This document shows, piece by piece, positions 47,510 to 58,658 of a stretch of DNA of 64,000 bases. Every line of letters begins with the position of its first letter. The first letter of the stretch is position 1. The stretch spans positions 101,628-165,627 of the forward strand of contig NZ_WWCJ01000012.1 in assembly GCF_009857475.1 (NCBI RefSeq), in the 5' to 3' direction. Source of the DNA: Pseudoduganella guangdongensis (lineage in GTDB: Bacteria > Pseudomonadota > Gammaproteobacteria > Burkholderiales > Burkholderiaceae_D). Both the position numbers and the translations under genes were made by a program. Under the pieces are notes generated by a model. It was not told the origin of the DNA. It saw only the letters and a list, made by a program, of their open reading frames with translations, and did not search any database.

Positions 47510-48865
47510 TCAGAATTGGAAATAGAGGAATTCGGTCGGTCGATTCATGCTGAAAATACAGGCAAGGAGCAAGGCCGCCACGCTGCTTGCATGCGGCAGC
47601 GATGCGCTCCAGCGCCGCTCCATCAACTGGCGTGTATTCGGCGCAAACCAGGCCAGCACGGCGGCGGCGAACAGGAGCGGCAGGCCGATTCCCCCACCGT
47701 CCACCCATTGCAGTCCAGGCCCGCCCAGGCCACGCGGCAGACCCAGGCCGTGGAATCCCGCCATGCCCGCCCAGATCTCCAGCGCCGCCGCCATGTCCGG
47801 CGCACGGAATGGCACCCAGGCCAGCAACACCGCGAGGAAGGTCAAGGGGCGATCCCACCAGCGCGCCGCCCCTGCCGAGAATTGCTGGTGCACGACCAGG
47901 AACAAGCCATGCAGGCCACCCCATACAAGGAACGTCCAGCCGGCGCCGTGCCAGGCGCCGCCCAGCACCATGGTCAGCATCAGGTTGCGGTGGCGCGCCC
48001 AGGGCCCATGCCGGTTGCCGCCAAGCGGGATGTACAGGTAGTCGCGCAGGAAGCGCGACAGCGTCATATGCCAACGCCGCCAGAAGTCGGCGATATTGCG
48101 CGCCTGGTAGGGTGAGTTGAAGTTCTCCGGCAAGCGCACGCCAAACAGCAGGGACAGGCCGATGGCCATGTCCGAATAGCCGGAAAAATCGAAGTACAGC
48201 TGCATGCTGTAGGCCATGGTGCCGATCCACGCGTCCAGCAACCGGGGCGCGGCGCCGGCCGAGAAGACCGGATTGGCCAAAGGCGCCAGGTTGTCGGCGA
48301 TGAGGACTTTCTTCGCCAGGCCAATGGCAAAGATGGTCAAGCCAGCGGCAAGATCCTCCGCGCGCAAGCCTTGCCCGTTGCGGAACTGCGGCATCATCTG
48401 CGCGTGATGCAGTACCGGCCCGGCAACCAGATGCGGAAAGTAGCTGACGAAGAGCACATATGGCCCGAAATGCGGCTCGTGTGCCTTCCCGTGCCAGCAA
48501 TCGACCAGGAAGGCGATCTGCGTGAAGGTGAAGAAGGAGATGCCGATGGGTAGCGGCAGCCCGGGGTCGATGCCGAACAGGAAAGCCGCGTACTTGAACC
48601 AGACCAGCAGGCCGAGATTGATCGCCAGCGCACCGTAAAAGACCAGGCGCCGCAGCATGCCTCCCTGCCTGCACATGGCCCGCCCGGCGGTGAAGTTCAG
48701 GCAAATGGAGATCAGCAGGAGCGGCAGGAACCGCCAGTCCCACCAGGCATAGAAGAACAGCGAGCATATCGCCAGCCACATGACGCCATGGCGCCGCAAT
48801 AGTTGGTAGCCCGCCAGGGCCAATGGCAGGAACAGGAAGATGAATGCGAAAGAATTAAACAGCAC
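47510..48865 (-). CDS. MBOAT-family (AlgI-like) exopolysaccharide O-acetyltransferase
   Basis: This 451-aa polytopic membrane protein starts at GTG 48865 with GGAGG 6 bases upstream; longer frames continue into the glycosyltransferase gene. It shows AlgI features: LFNSFAFIFLFLPLALAGYQ at the N-terminus, WDWRFLPLLLISICLNFTAG, FPHLVAGPVLHHAQMMPQF, FWRRWHMTLSRFLRDYLYIP and MVLGGAWHGAGWTFLVWGGL with the catalytic His. MBOAT enzymes move acetyl from the cytoplasm to extracytoplasmic sugars. It overlaps the end of the upstream glycosyltransferase gene by 11 bases, which indicates tight coupling. Confidence 0.93.
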   Translation of the reverse strand: MLFNSFAFIFLFLPLALAGYQLLRRHGVMWLAICSLFFYAWWDWRFLPLLLISICLNFTAGRAMCRQGGMLRRLVFYGALAINLGLLVWFKYAAFLFGIDPGLPLPIGISFFTFTQIAFLVDCWHGKAHEPHFGPYVLFVSYFPHLVAGPVLHHAQMMPQFRNGQGLRAEDLAAGLTIFAIGLAKKVLIADNLAPLANPVFSAGAAPRLLDAWIGTMAYSMQLYFDFSGYSDMAIGLSLLFGVRLPENFNSPYQARNIADFWRRWHMTLSRFLRDYLYIPLGGNRHGPWARHRNLMLTMVLGGAWHGAGWTFLVWGGLHGLFLVVHQQFSAGAARWWDRPLTFLAVLLAWVPFRAPDMAAALEIWAGMAGFHGLGLPRGLGGPGLQWVDGGGIGLPLLFAAAVLAWFAPNTRQLMERRWSASLPHASSVAALLLACIFSMNRPTEFLYFQF

Positions 48866-49907
48866 CGTGCGCCTCCGGTACGAGTTCGCGATAGCAGTCG
48901 GCCACCTGGGCCGCCACCCTCTGCCAGGTGAACGCTTCCACCAACGCTTGTACACTTGCGCGCTGCGGCGGGCGGCTCGCCAGCGCCACCATGGCTTCGC
49001 GCAGGCCCGCAGCGTCATTCCACGCCACTTTGCGCAGTATCTGCTCCGCGCCGTCGATATGCAATGCGCTATCCTGGGTCATGACGACCGGCGTGCCAGC
49101 CGCCAGCGCTTCCAGCACCGAAAGCGGGAAGATCTCGCCGCGGCTGGGCAAGGCGACCACCGAGGCGGCGGCAAAGGCGCTCGCAAGCAAGGGATCATGG
49201 TGCTCCAGCGCGCCCATCCAGCGCACCCAGGGCGACTTCAGCACGTTTTGCAGGTAGGCGTGGTCCTCGCGCGCCACGGGTCCGATCAGGACCAGCGGCA
49301 GTTCGCTGCCCGCGAGCGCGTGCGCCAGCCCCAGCTGGTTCTTATACGGCGAGATGGCACCCACACACAGCGCGAAGGGTCCGACAATCCCCGTGCGGTG
49401 GCGGAACTGCTCCGGCTGCGCGGTAAAGAACTGGCGGCTGACGCCGTTCGGGAAAATCCGGATCTTGGCGCGGTCGGTGAGAAAGCCGCTGACTATCGCT
49501 TCGCGTTCGGCTTCGCCCAGCGCGATCACCAGGTCGGCCAATTGCAGCGCGCGTTTGGTCTGCGCATAGCTGGTCTGCAAACTGTACGACGAAATGCGCC
49601 CCGCCAGCCGGTCCGCCACACGGGCGCGCAGGCCGGCACTGCGGTTCCAGCTTGGCGCTACCAGCGGCGACAGCACCACTGGCAGGCCAAGGTCCGCCGC
49701 CGATTCGACCAACCGGACATTGCCGTTGAAGGCCGAAAAAACGTGGATCAGGTCAAACTCCGCAAGCTGCTGGCGCGATGGATCGACCAGTTCTGCGGAC
49801 ATGCACGGGTCCAGGTGGTTCAGCGCCGCGATGGTCTCGCGCACCTGGACTTGCAGGCCGCCCTCGCGCTGGAACAGCATAGGATAGGACAGGATACCGA
49901 CGCGCAT
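48855..49907 (-). CDS. Family 4 glycosyltransferase
   Basis: This 350-aa cytoplasmic glycosyltransferase starts at ATG 49907 with a perfect AAGGAGG site; upstream extension is the shadow of another gene. It has two Rossmann-like halves: MRVGILSYPMLFQREGG...VRETIAALN (about 1-165), and KIRIFPNGVSRQFF, GPFALCVGAISPYKNQ, ASVVALPSRGEIFPLSVLEA with the E...E motif of GT4 enzymes (about 170-340). It likely adds one sugar of the repeating unit. The order flippase-this-MBOAT on the minus strand fits an assembly operon. Confidence 0.9.
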   Translation of the reverse strand: MRVGILSYPMLFQREGGLQVQVRETIAALNHLDPCMSAELVDPSRQQLAEFDLIHVFSAFNGNVRLVESAADLGLPVVLSPLVAPSWNRSAGLRARVADRLAGRISSYSLQTSYAQTKRALQLADLVIALGEAEREAIVSGFLTDRAKIRIFPNGVSRQFFTAQPEQFRHRTGIVGPFALCVGAISPYKNQLGLAHALAGSELPLVLIGPVAREDHAYLQNVLKSPWVRWMGALEHHDPLLASAFAAASVVALPSRGEIFPLSVLEALAAGTPVVMTQDSALHIDGAEQILRKVAWNDAAGLREAMVALASRPPQRASVQALVEAFTWQRVAAQVADCYRELVPEAHGAV

Positions 49908-49917
49908 AACACCTCCT

Positions 49918-51345
49918 TCACCTCTGCAGAACAGTACGGCGCAGGAAAACCGCCAGCGGATGCTGCTGCAGCCAAAGCGCAAGGCCCCAGCCAACGGCTG
50001 CAGCGGCGCCACCGGAAAGCAACATGGTCTGGCCACCGCCGTCGCCACCGGCCAGCAAGTAGGCCGCGGTTGCCGGCAGCATGGCCGCCACTGCGACAAT
50101 GGCGCTCTTCTGCATTGGCCGCAGCAGCAGCGCCGCATGCACCCCATACAACCGCCGCAGCACGCGCAGTACCAGCCAGCTGCGCCAGAGCAGGCTCAGC
50201 GCCACTGCGGCAGCCATCCAATGCAGGCCTGCCAATCCAGCGGGTGCTAGCATGAGCAGGCGGCCGCCCACCGCCATGGCGTCCAGCCGCGCCTGCGTTC
50301 CGATATGGCCCGTAGCCAGCAGCAGGTAACGCACCATGCTGAACATGCTATACAAGGCCGCCGCGCCGCACATGATGCGGATCAAGGGAACGCTGCCTTG
50401 CCACTGCGGCCCGTAAAGCAAGTGCACCAATGGTGGTGCGAACAAGCCCGCCAATAGGAAGAATGGCCAGGACAGCACGGTGATGCAGGCCGCTGCGTCA
50501 AGATAGGTCTGCACCGGGTCGCCACCTTCGCGCGCCGTTCGTGCAAACAGGGGAAATACGACCGGCGACACGGCGCTGGTGATGGCCTGGTTGAACAAGG
50601 ACAGCACCGATTGCGCCTTGCCCAAGACAGCCACTTCCTCCGCGCCCAGCAGCTTGCCGGCCACCAGGTCGGGCGCCACCACGCCCACTTCGTCAATGGC
50701 GTTGCCGGTGACGGCCAGCCCGCCCGGCCGCACCAGCGCCCGCGCACCGCGCAGCGCCGGGCGCCAGACCATTCCGCTCGGACGCAGGATGATGGCGGCG
50801 GCGCAACCCGCGGCAGTGGCGGCAAAGCTGCCCCACGCCAGCGCGCATGGTCCAAGTCCCGCCACGGCCAGGCCGACGGTGGCGGCGAACTGGGTCAGGC
50901 CATAGCAGGCGCTGATGCGAAACAGGGCCGCCGCGCGCATTTCCCTGCGCAGCAAGGAGGTAACCTGCGCCGAGAACGGCACCAGCAGGAAGTTCAGGGC
51001 CAGGATGCGCAGCACCTCGGCCAGCACCGGCTGGCGGTAGAAGCGGGCCAGCGGCGCCGCGAGTAGCGCCATGAACAAGGCAAGCGCCCAACCGGTGCCA
51101 ATGGAGAGTGTGAGCAAGGCGCGCTGCTCCTGCTGGCCCATGACCGGCTGCAGCACGAGCAACTGCCCGGTGCCCAGGTCGCGGAAGACCTGCGCCAAGC
51201 TGGCCAGCACGGCTGCAATCGCGTATACGCCCAGCTCCGCCGGCGACAAAATGCGCGCCAGAAGCATGGAGCTGGCCAGGGCCAGCAGCACCAGCAGGTA
51301 CTTCTCGGCGAAGCCGTATGCGAAGTTGCGGGCCAGGCCGGCCAT
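49918..51345 (-). CDS. Polysaccharide flippase (MOP/Wzx-type)
   Basis: This 475-aa multispanning membrane protein has about 12-14 helices. It matches lipopolysaccharide/exopolysaccharide flippases: NFAYGFAEKYLLVLLALASS at the N-terminus, SPAELGVYAIAAVLASLAQV and GAEEVAVLGKAQSVLSLFNQ in the middle. It exports lipid-linked repeat units across the inner membrane. It is flanked by glycosyltransferases in the same direction, with gaps of 1 and 10 bases. The Wzy polymerase is not visible in this window. Confidence 0.9.
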   Translation of the reverse strand: MAGLARNFAYGFAEKYLLVLLALASSMLLARILSPAELGVYAIAAVLASLAQVFRDLGTGQLLVLQPVMGQQEQRALLTLSIGTGWALALFMALLAAPLARFYRQPVLAEVLRILALNFLLVPFSAQVTSLLRREMRAAALFRISACYGLTQFAATVGLAVAGLGPCALAWGSFAATAAGCAAAIILRPSGMVWRPALRGARALVRPGGLAVTGNAIDEVGVVAPDLVAGKLLGAEEVAVLGKAQSVLSLFNQAITSAVSPVVFPLFARTAREGGDPVQTYLDAAACITVLSWPFFLLAGLFAPPLVHLLYGPQWQGSVPLIRIMCGAAALYSMFSMVRYLLLATGHIGTQARLDAMAVGGRLLMLAPAGLAGLHWMAAAVALSLLWRSWLVLRVLRRLYGVHAALLLRPMQKSAIVAVAAMLPATAAYLLAGGDGGGQTMLLSGGAAAAVGWGLALWLQQHPLAVFLRRTVLQR

Positions 51346-51346
51346 G

Positions 51347-53425
51347 TCAGACCAAGCCGCTATAAAAAGCTTCGACCTGCGCGCTGACCACCGGCACCGC
51401 GTAGCGGGACTCCACCTCCGCCCTGCCCCGCAAGCCCATCTCGGTGCGCCGCTCCTGGTCGTCCAGCAGTTCCGTAATGGCGCGGATGGCGGCCTCCATA
51501 TCGCCCGGTGGAAGCAGCATGCCGCCGGCGCTATCCTGCAGGATGTCTTCGCTGCCCGGCACGCGGGTCGCCAGCGCCGGCACGCCGCAGGCCATCGCTT
51601 CGATGGTGGCGATGCCGAAGCCCTCGCGGCGGCTGACCAGCAAATGCAGGTCCATCGCCGGGATAACGCTTTCGACCTGGGCCTGGTATCCGGTAAAAAT
51701 CACCCGCCGCGATAGACGCTGGCGTTTGGCCATGTCGCGCAGCGTCGTTTCCATGGGGCCGGTGCCAACCAGCAGCAGCTTCAGGCGCGGCCGCAATGGC
51801 GCCATCTGGGCGAAGATCGACAGCAGCACGTCGGGCCGCTTTTGGTCCGACAGGCGCGCCACGCACCCGATCACTTCATCGGTGTCCGCGATCCCCCATT
51901 GCCGGCGCGCTGCGGCACGCCGGCGGACGGATGGGTGAAAACGGCGCGTATCGACGCAGTTGGGAATCACCGCAAGCCGCGCCTCGCTCGGCAGCCATTG
52001 CTGGTAGAGCGCAAGGAAGCGCTTCATGGCCGAATCGGAGACGCCATAGACACCCTTCACATTGGCCATGGCGCGTTGCAGCAGTTGGCGTTGCCAGTCA
52101 TTGAACTCGACCGGCGGAAAGGCGTTATGGACGCTGATTACTGCCGGAACGCCGCAACGCTGCGCCAGCCACAAGGCGCTGGCGCCATACAGTGTCCAGC
52201 AGAAGGCGATATGCACCAGGTCCGCCTTTTGCCGCCGCAGCGCCGGCGCCGCGAAGGCGAGCGCGCGCAGCCGGTTGGTGCGGCGCCATGGCCACTCCTC
52301 CAGCAACGGCGGCACGCTCAGTTCCGCCACCTCCACGCATTCGTCCTGCGCTGACTGGCGCCAGCGCTCGTCGCCGCTGAAGCGCGGCGCGGCCAGCACG
52401 CAGTCATAGCCCTGGCGCTTCAGGAAGCGCGCCTCATCCAGCATGCGCAGCTCCATGCCTCCCAGCTCGCCCGAATAACTGGTGATCAGGATGCGCGGCG
52501 GCGAAGGCCGTCGTGCGGCGGCCGCCTCGCGGAGATAGCCGCCCAGGTAGGCCAGCTCCCATCGTTTCTGGAAGGCGCGCTCCGGCTGGCGCAGCATGAT
52601 CGCCGAGCCTAGCCCCAGCAACTCCTCAAGATACTTGCGCAGCATCCAGCGTGGTGCGCCGAACAATTCGGGAAACTGACCCGGCTTGGCCAGGCGGCAG
52701 GCGCCGCGCCCATACCGCCGGGCGCGCCCGATGATCCAGGCGGCCTCCAGTTGCGCGGGACGGATATGGTGCGCCACACGGGCCGACGGGCAAAACCAGG
52801 ACTGGAACCCGGCCCCGTCGAGCAGGCGCGTAAAACTCACTTCGCCGCCCATCGCGTAGTCGCCGCAGGCCGGCCCCATGGTTTCGTCAAAGCGGAAACC
52901 CTGGCGGAATACCTCGCCGCGCACGGCCATGTTGGCGCCCCACACCAGGCCCGGATACACCGGCCCCTCCGGCAAGCCGGGATCGGTCAGGCCATACGTC
53001 AGGCCGCATGGAACGAGCCGCAACAGCCACGCGGGCGGCACCTGGCCCCAGTCGGGAACGATGCTGCCGCCGAAGATGGCGTACTCCTTTCTCGCGCTGG
53101 CAACTGCGGCGTAACGCAGGAGCCAGTCGGGGTCGGGTGTGGCGTCATCGTCGGTGAACACGAACAGACGGGTTTCGGCACCCGCCAGCGCCAGTTCCAG
53201 CCCATGGTTCAAGGCTGCGTTCTTGCCGCGCCGGGGTTCATAGGCGTAGTGCAGCGGCAGCTTGCCGGCATAGGACATCAGCAATTCGCGCGTGCCGTCG
53301 TCGCTGCCATTGTCCACCACCAGCAGGCGCCAGCCCTCCTCCGGACTATGCAGTTGGGTATAGGCGTCGAGTACTTTCGGCAGGGTCTGGACGCCGTTGA
53401 ATGTGGCCATCAGCACGGTGAGCAT
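51347..53425 (-). CDS. Fused family 2 - family 4 glycosyltransferase
   Basis: This 692-aa protein joins two enzymes. Residues 1-300 are a GT2 (MLTVLMATFNGVQTLPKVLD; LLVVDNGSDDGTRELL; the DDD-type acceptor FVFTDDDATPDPDWL). Residues about 315-690 are a GT4 (ITSYSGELGGMELRMLDEAR; IPNCVDTRRFHPS; LLLVGTGPMETTLRDMAKRQ; SRREGFGIATIEAMACGVPA). Such fusions add two sugars in succession. ATG 53425 has AAGGAGG upstream. It is the first gene of the minus-strand operon and starts about 97 bases from the divergent GNAT gene, so their promoters share one gap. Confidence 0.9.
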   Translation of the reverse strand: MLTVLMATFNGVQTLPKVLDAYTQLHSPEEGWRLLVVDNGSDDGTRELLMSYAGKLPLHYAYEPRRGKNAALNHGLELALAGAETRLFVFTDDDATPDPDWLLRYAAVASARKEYAIFGGSIVPDWGQVPPAWLLRLVPCGLTYGLTDPGLPEGPVYPGLVWGANMAVRGEVFRQGFRFDETMGPACGDYAMGGEVSFTRLLDGAGFQSWFCPSARVAHHIRPAQLEAAWIIGRARRYGRGACRLAKPGQFPELFGAPRWMLRKYLEELLGLGSAIMLRQPERAFQKRWELAYLGGYLREAAAARRPSPPRILITSYSGELGGMELRMLDEARFLKRQGYDCVLAAPRFSGDERWRQSAQDECVEVAELSVPPLLEEWPWRRTNRLRALAFAAPALRRQKADLVHIAFCWTLYGASALWLAQRCGVPAVISVHNAFPPVEFNDWQRQLLQRAMANVKGVYGVSDSAMKRFLALYQQWLPSEARLAVIPNCVDTRRFHPSVRRRAAARRQWGIADTDEVIGCVARLSDQKRPDVLLSIFAQMAPLRPRLKLLLVGTGPMETTLRDMAKRQRLSRRVIFTGYQAQVESVIPAMDLHLLVSRREGFGIATIEAMACGVPALATRVPGSEDILQDSAGGMLLPPGDMEAAIRAITELLDDQERRTEMGLRGRAEVESRYAVPVVSAQVEAFYSGLV

Positions 53426-53522
53426 GATTTCCTCCTTGGAAGATCCAGTCTATGCAAGCCCGCAGCACCAGCGCTTGCGCTAACGCAAAGAGGTAGCGCG
53501 GAGGCTTTGCTGTAATGGCACT

Positions 53523-54200
53523 ATGCTGACGCGTTATATCCGATCGTTCGCCGAACTGGGCGCCGCCAATGCCGCCTGGTACCTGCTCGCGCGTTGCCTG
53601 CAGCTCGTTGGCTGCCGCATGCAGCGCTACCTGTTTGTGGCGCAGCGGGTGGCGCAGCAGGCGATGCGGCCGGGCGCCGGCAGCATCGTGGTGCGCGGCC
53701 TGATGCAGCTGGACCAGTTCCCGCCCGCCTATCCGCGTCCATTGCACGTGGTGGCGGCACGCTTCCGGCAAGGCGGGTGCAGCATCGCGGCCTGGAAAGG
53801 CGCCGACCTGGCTGGCATCCTGTGGTTCCAGATGGGCGCTTACCAGGAAGATGAGGTGAGAGCGCGCTACTGCCTGCCCTCGCCGGCGTCATGCTGGGAC
53901 TACGACGTATTCGTGCAACCAGACCTGCGCCTGGGTACCGCCTTCTGCCGCCTGTGGGATGAGGCCCACCAGCGCATGCGCGCGCGCGGCTTCCAGTGGA
54001 CGTGCAGCCGTATCTCCGCCTTCAATCCGGCCTCGCTGCGCGCCCATCGCCGCATCGGCACCGTGATGCTGGGGAGCGCCAATTTCTTCATCATCGGGCG
54101 CTGGCAGCTGATGCTGGCAAGCCGCCCGCCCTATGTCCACCTGTCCGGCGGCGCCATGTCGTGCCCCAAGCTGGTGTTCGATACCGCCACATTGAAGTAA
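53523..54200 (+). CDS. GNAT-fold acyltransferase, exopolysaccharide locus type
   Basis: This 225-aa protein has no signal peptide. Motifs such as DVFVQPDLRLGTAFCRLWDE (acyl-CoA binding region of the GNAT fold) and CSRISAFNPASLRAHRRIGT VMLG (read as two short pieces) match acyltransferases found beside exosortase-type exopolysaccharide genes. The start at 53523 is used; its ribosome-binding site is weak. It probably modifies a sugar or a lipid intermediate. It precedes a TPR protein by 13 bases, so the two form an operon. Confidence 0.75.
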   Translation: MLTRYIRSFAELGAANAAWYLLARCLQLVGCRMQRYLFVAQRVAQQAMRPGAGSIVVRGLMQLDQFPPAYPRPLHVVAARFRQGGCSIAAWKGADLAGILWFQMGAYQEDEVRARYCLPSPASCWDYDVFVQPDLRLGTAFCRLWDEAHQRMRARGFQWTCSRISAFNPASLRAHRRIGTVMLGSANFFIIGRWQLMLASRPPYVHLSGGAMSCPKLVFDTATLK

Positions 54201-54213
54201 GGGGAAAGCGATA

Positions 54214-54807
54214 ATGGCCGGCTACCTGATCCTGCTTGCCGCGCTGGCGGCCGATTGCGCGCCGTACGTCAAAGGCGCCACCGGAGGCGACTATTACAAT
54301 CCGGAGCAGGCGCAAGGGCTGGCACTGGTCGAGGCCTATCATTTCGGGCCGGTGGTGGAGGGCTTGCAGCGCGGGCAATCAGCCTCCCTGGGCAGCGATA
54401 TTGCCTACACGCTGGAGCACTTCCCCAACCACCCGCGCGCACTGTCGGCCCTGGCGCGGCTGGCGCAGCGCCTGCGCAAGGAGCAAGTCCCAGCAACGCG
54501 CTTCTCGGTGGAATGCTACTTCCAGCGCGCGATCGCCTTCGTGCCGGAGGACGGCGCGGCGCGCGCGTTGTACGGGGCCTACCTGCTGTCGCTGCGGCGC
54601 GACAAGGAGGCGATTGAGCAGCTCGAATCCGCCGTGGCATTGCAGCCGGCTCACGCGGCCGCCTGGTATAACCTGGGCCTGGCCAGGGCGCGCCAGAAGT
54701 CCTACCCGGCGGCGCTCGAAGCGGCGCACAAGGCTTACGGCATGGGGTTTCCCCTGCCGGGCCTGCGCCAGCGGTTGAAAGCCGCGCAGGCGTGGCGCGA
54801 GCCGGAA

Positions 54808-54834
<27 letters not shown>
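54214..54834 (+). CDS. Secreted TPR-repeat protein of the exopolysaccharide locus
   Basis: This 206-aa protein starts MAGYLILLAALAADCAPYVK; the hydrophobic N-terminus may be a signal. About three TPR repeats follow (GARALYGAYLLSLRR-type; AAWYNLGLARARQKSYPAAL). AGGGGAA lies upstream. Its last 27 bases overlap the convergent prsR gene. It may scaffold the polymer assembly machinery, as PrsT does; the exact role is unknown. Confidence 0.8.
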
Positions 54835-56154
<1,320 letters not shown>

Positions 56155-56256
56155 GGCCCCATCATGCAGCATGCCGGCAGTGGGGCTTTTGAGGCAACGC
56201 AACGGCAAATAGTTTATATTGTTGGCTATCTCGCGAAAAAGACAGCCCGAAACCCC

Positions 56257-57864
56257 ATGAAATTCGATGTAGCGATCGTCGGCAGCGGCCTGGCCGGCCT
56301 CTCCGTAGCACTGCACCTGGCGGAAAGCCGCAAAGTAGCCATTATCTCCAAACGCGCATTGCTCGATGGCGCCAGTAACTGGGCCCAGGGCGGCATTGCG
56401 GCCGTCCTGGACTCCGGCGACAGCCATGCGCAGCATATTTCCGACACCCTGGTTGCCGGCGGCGGCCTGTGCGACGAAGGCGCCACCCGCTTTATCGTGG
56501 AACACGGACGGGAAGCCATTGAATGGCTGATCGGTCTCGGTGTGCCGTTCACCCGCGACGCAAGCGCAGAACTTGGCTTCCACCTGACGCGTGAAGGCGG
56601 CCATAGCCAACGCCGCATCATCCATGCGGCTGACGCCACCGGCCACGCGGTGCAAGTGACCCTGGAGCAGAAGGTGCGCGCGCACCCGAATATCACCCTG
56701 TTCGAGCACCATTGCGCGATCGACGTGATCACCACCGACAAGCTGGGCCCGCGCCCCGCCAATGCCCAACCGCGCTGCCATGGCCTGTACGTGCAGGACG
56801 TGAATTCCGGCGAGGTGCACACCATGGCCGCCGAGCATACGGTGATGGCCACCGGCGGCGCCGGCAAGGTCTACCTGTACACCACCAATCCCGACACGGC
56901 CAGCGGCGACGGCATCGCCATGGCCTGGCGTGCCGGCTGCCGCGTCTCGAACATGGAGTTCATCCAGTTCCACCCGACCTGCCTGTACCACCCGTATGCC
57001 AAATCCTTCCTGATTACGGAAGCGATCCGCGGTGAAGGCGGCCTGCTCAAACTGCCGCCGGAGGCCGGCGCCTCGGCCGGCCAGCGCTTCATGCTGGCGC
57101 ACGACGAGCGCGCCGAGTTGGCGCCGCGCGACGTGGTGGCGCGCGCCATCGACTTCGAGATCAAGAAGCGCGGCCTGGACTATGTGCACCTCGATATCAG
57201 CCACAAGCCGGCTGATTTCCTGATTTCGCACTTCCCGACCATTTATGCGCGCTGCCTGGAACTGGGCATCGACATCACCAAGCAGCCCATCCCTATCGTG
57301 CCGGCGGCGCACTACACCTGCGGCGGCGTGGTAACCGACCTGTTCGGCCGCACCGACCTGCCCGGCCTGTACGCGGTCGGCGAGACGGCCTGCACCGGCC
57401 TGCACGGCGCCAACCGACTGGCCTCCAATTCGCTGCTGGAATGCGTGGTGATCGGACGCGCCTGCGCCCAGGACATCCTGGCGCAAGACAAGGAAGGCAC
57501 GCCTTTCCTGCCGGATTGGGATGAGAGCCGCGTCACCGACGCCGACGAAGAAGTCGTCATCGCCCATAACTGGGACGAGCTGCGCCGCTTCATGTGGAAT
57601 TACGTGGGCATTGTACGCACCACCAAACGCCTGGAACGCGCCCAGCACCGCCTTGCCCTGCTGAAGGAGGAGATCGACGAGTACTACCGCCACTTCCGCA
57701 TCACCAGCGACTTGCTGGAGCTGCGCAACCTGGTGGAGGTCGCTTCGCTGATCGTCAACAGCGCGTTGCAGCGGCGCGAAAGCCGCGGCCTGCATTTCAG
57801 CCGGGACTACCCGGCTACGCTGCCCAAAGCCCTGCCGACGGTACTGACACCCGAGCGCCGTTAA
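56257..57864 (+). CDS. nadB: L-aspartate oxidase
   Basis: This 535-aa flavoprotein oxidises L-aspartate to iminoaspartate, the first step of de novo NAD synthesis. The FAD-binding Rossmann motif is VAIVGSGLAGLSVALHLA (about 5-22). Also present are GASNWAQGGIAAVL, HTMAAEHTVMATGGAGKVYL, EFIQFHPTCLYHPYAKSFLI, RGEGGLLKLP, the substrate loop HYTCGGVVTDL and LHGANRLASNSLLECVVIG. Length and motifs are complete. It sits alone here; quinolinate synthase (nadA) and nadC are not adjacent. The true start is at 56257; the long upstream open frame is a shadow of prsR. Confidence 0.97.
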   Translation: MKFDVAIVGSGLAGLSVALHLAESRKVAIISKRALLDGASNWAQGGIAAVLDSGDSHAQHISDTLVAGGGLCDEGATRFIVEHGREAIEWLIGLGVPFTRDASAELGFHLTREGGHSQRRIIHAADATGHAVQVTLEQKVRAHPNITLFEHHCAIDVITTDKLGPRPANAQPRCHGLYVQDVNSGEVHTMAAEHTVMATGGAGKVYLYTTNPDTASGDGIAMAWRAGCRVSNMEFIQFHPTCLYHPYAKSFLITEAIRGEGGLLKLPPEAGASAGQRFMLAHDERAELAPRDVVARAIDFEIKKRGLDYVHLDISHKPADFLISHFPTIYARCLELGIDITKQPIPIVPAAHYTCGGVVTDLFGRTDLPGLYAVGETACTGLHGANRLASNSLLECVVIGRACAQDILAQDKEGTPFLPDWDESRVTDADEEVVIAHNWDELRRFMWNYVGIVRTTKRLERAQHRLALLKEEIDEYYRHFRITSDLLELRNLVEVASLIVNSALQRRESRGLHFSRDYPATLPKALPTVLTPERR

Positions 57865-57870
57865 AGCCCG

Positions 57871-58620
57871 CTATTGCGGCGGCACGTTGACTTCGTGCCG
57901 CTGCCCCAGGCGTTTGAGCTCCCCGCTCTCCACCATGCGCTGAAATTCAGCATCGAACTCCTTGCGCAGCGCGTCCGACGCGTGGCGCTTGGGGAAGCCG
58001 AAATAGCCATCCTGCACCTCGATCACCTGCGGCAACATGGTCAATTGGCCTGCAAAACCGAGCCGCCCCAGGACCGGTTCCGTGTTGCGGCGGTTGCTGG
58101 CGAACATTTGCGCATGCTGCGCCGCCAGCATCTTCAAACCGCTGTCCACACTGTTGACGATATCAAGCCGAAGTTGCGGGCGAGCCTTGTCAAAAGCCGC
58201 GCCGTAGGCCCAGCCATTCACTATCGCGATGCGCCGCCCCGTCAAGGCGTTGTAATCCCCATTCCATTCCGCGCCGGAGCCTTTGCGGACGTAGAAGACC
58301 ATCTGATCCTGGTAGAACGGCAATTTGGAGAAGGCCATGATTTGCTGGCGTTCGAAGGTCTTGTAGGGGCCGACCAGAATGTCGGCCTTGCCTTGCGCCA
58401 CCAGGGCTTGGGCGCGGGCCCAGGGATACAGTTCGAAAATGGCGCGGTGGCCAAGGCGTTGCGCGATCAGGCGCACGATTTCCGGACCGAAGCCGACGAT
58501 CTCGCCTTCCTGGCCGCGCTCATAGACACGTTCGAAGTGGGTGCCGATCACCAGCAGGTCGCGGGCGGCGGCTGGCAGGCAGCAAAGCAAGGCGAAGACG
58601 GCGGCAGAGAAATGGCGCAT
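57871..58620 (-). CDS. Periplasmic amino-acid-type solute-binding protein
   Basis: This 249-aa protein has a signal peptide (FSAAVFALLCCLPAAARD) and the family 3 binding fold: GEIVGFGPEIVRLIAQRLGH, GKADILVGPYKTFERQQIMA and IAIVNGWAYGAAFD. It lacks transporter genes beside it, as does the similar protein at 4187-5011; the two are paralogues of the same orphan type. A GGAGG site precedes the ATG. It lies 7 bases from the convergent nadB stop. The ligand is unknown. Confidence 0.9.
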   Translation of the reverse strand: MRHFSAAVFALLCCLPAAARDLLVIGTHFERVYERGQEGEIVGFGPEIVRLIAQRLGHRAIFELYPWARAQALVAQGKADILVGPYKTFERQQIMAFSKLPFYQDQMVFYVRKGSGAEWNGDYNALTGRRIAIVNGWAYGAAFDKARPQLRLDIVNSVDSGLKMLAAQHAQMFASNRRNTEPVLGRLGFAGQLTMLPQVIEVQDGYFGFPKRHASDALRKEFDAEFQRMVESGELKRLGQRHEVNVPPQ

Positions 58621-58658
58621 GATTCCTCCCTATGTCCGCCCCATGATACCATTTCCTA

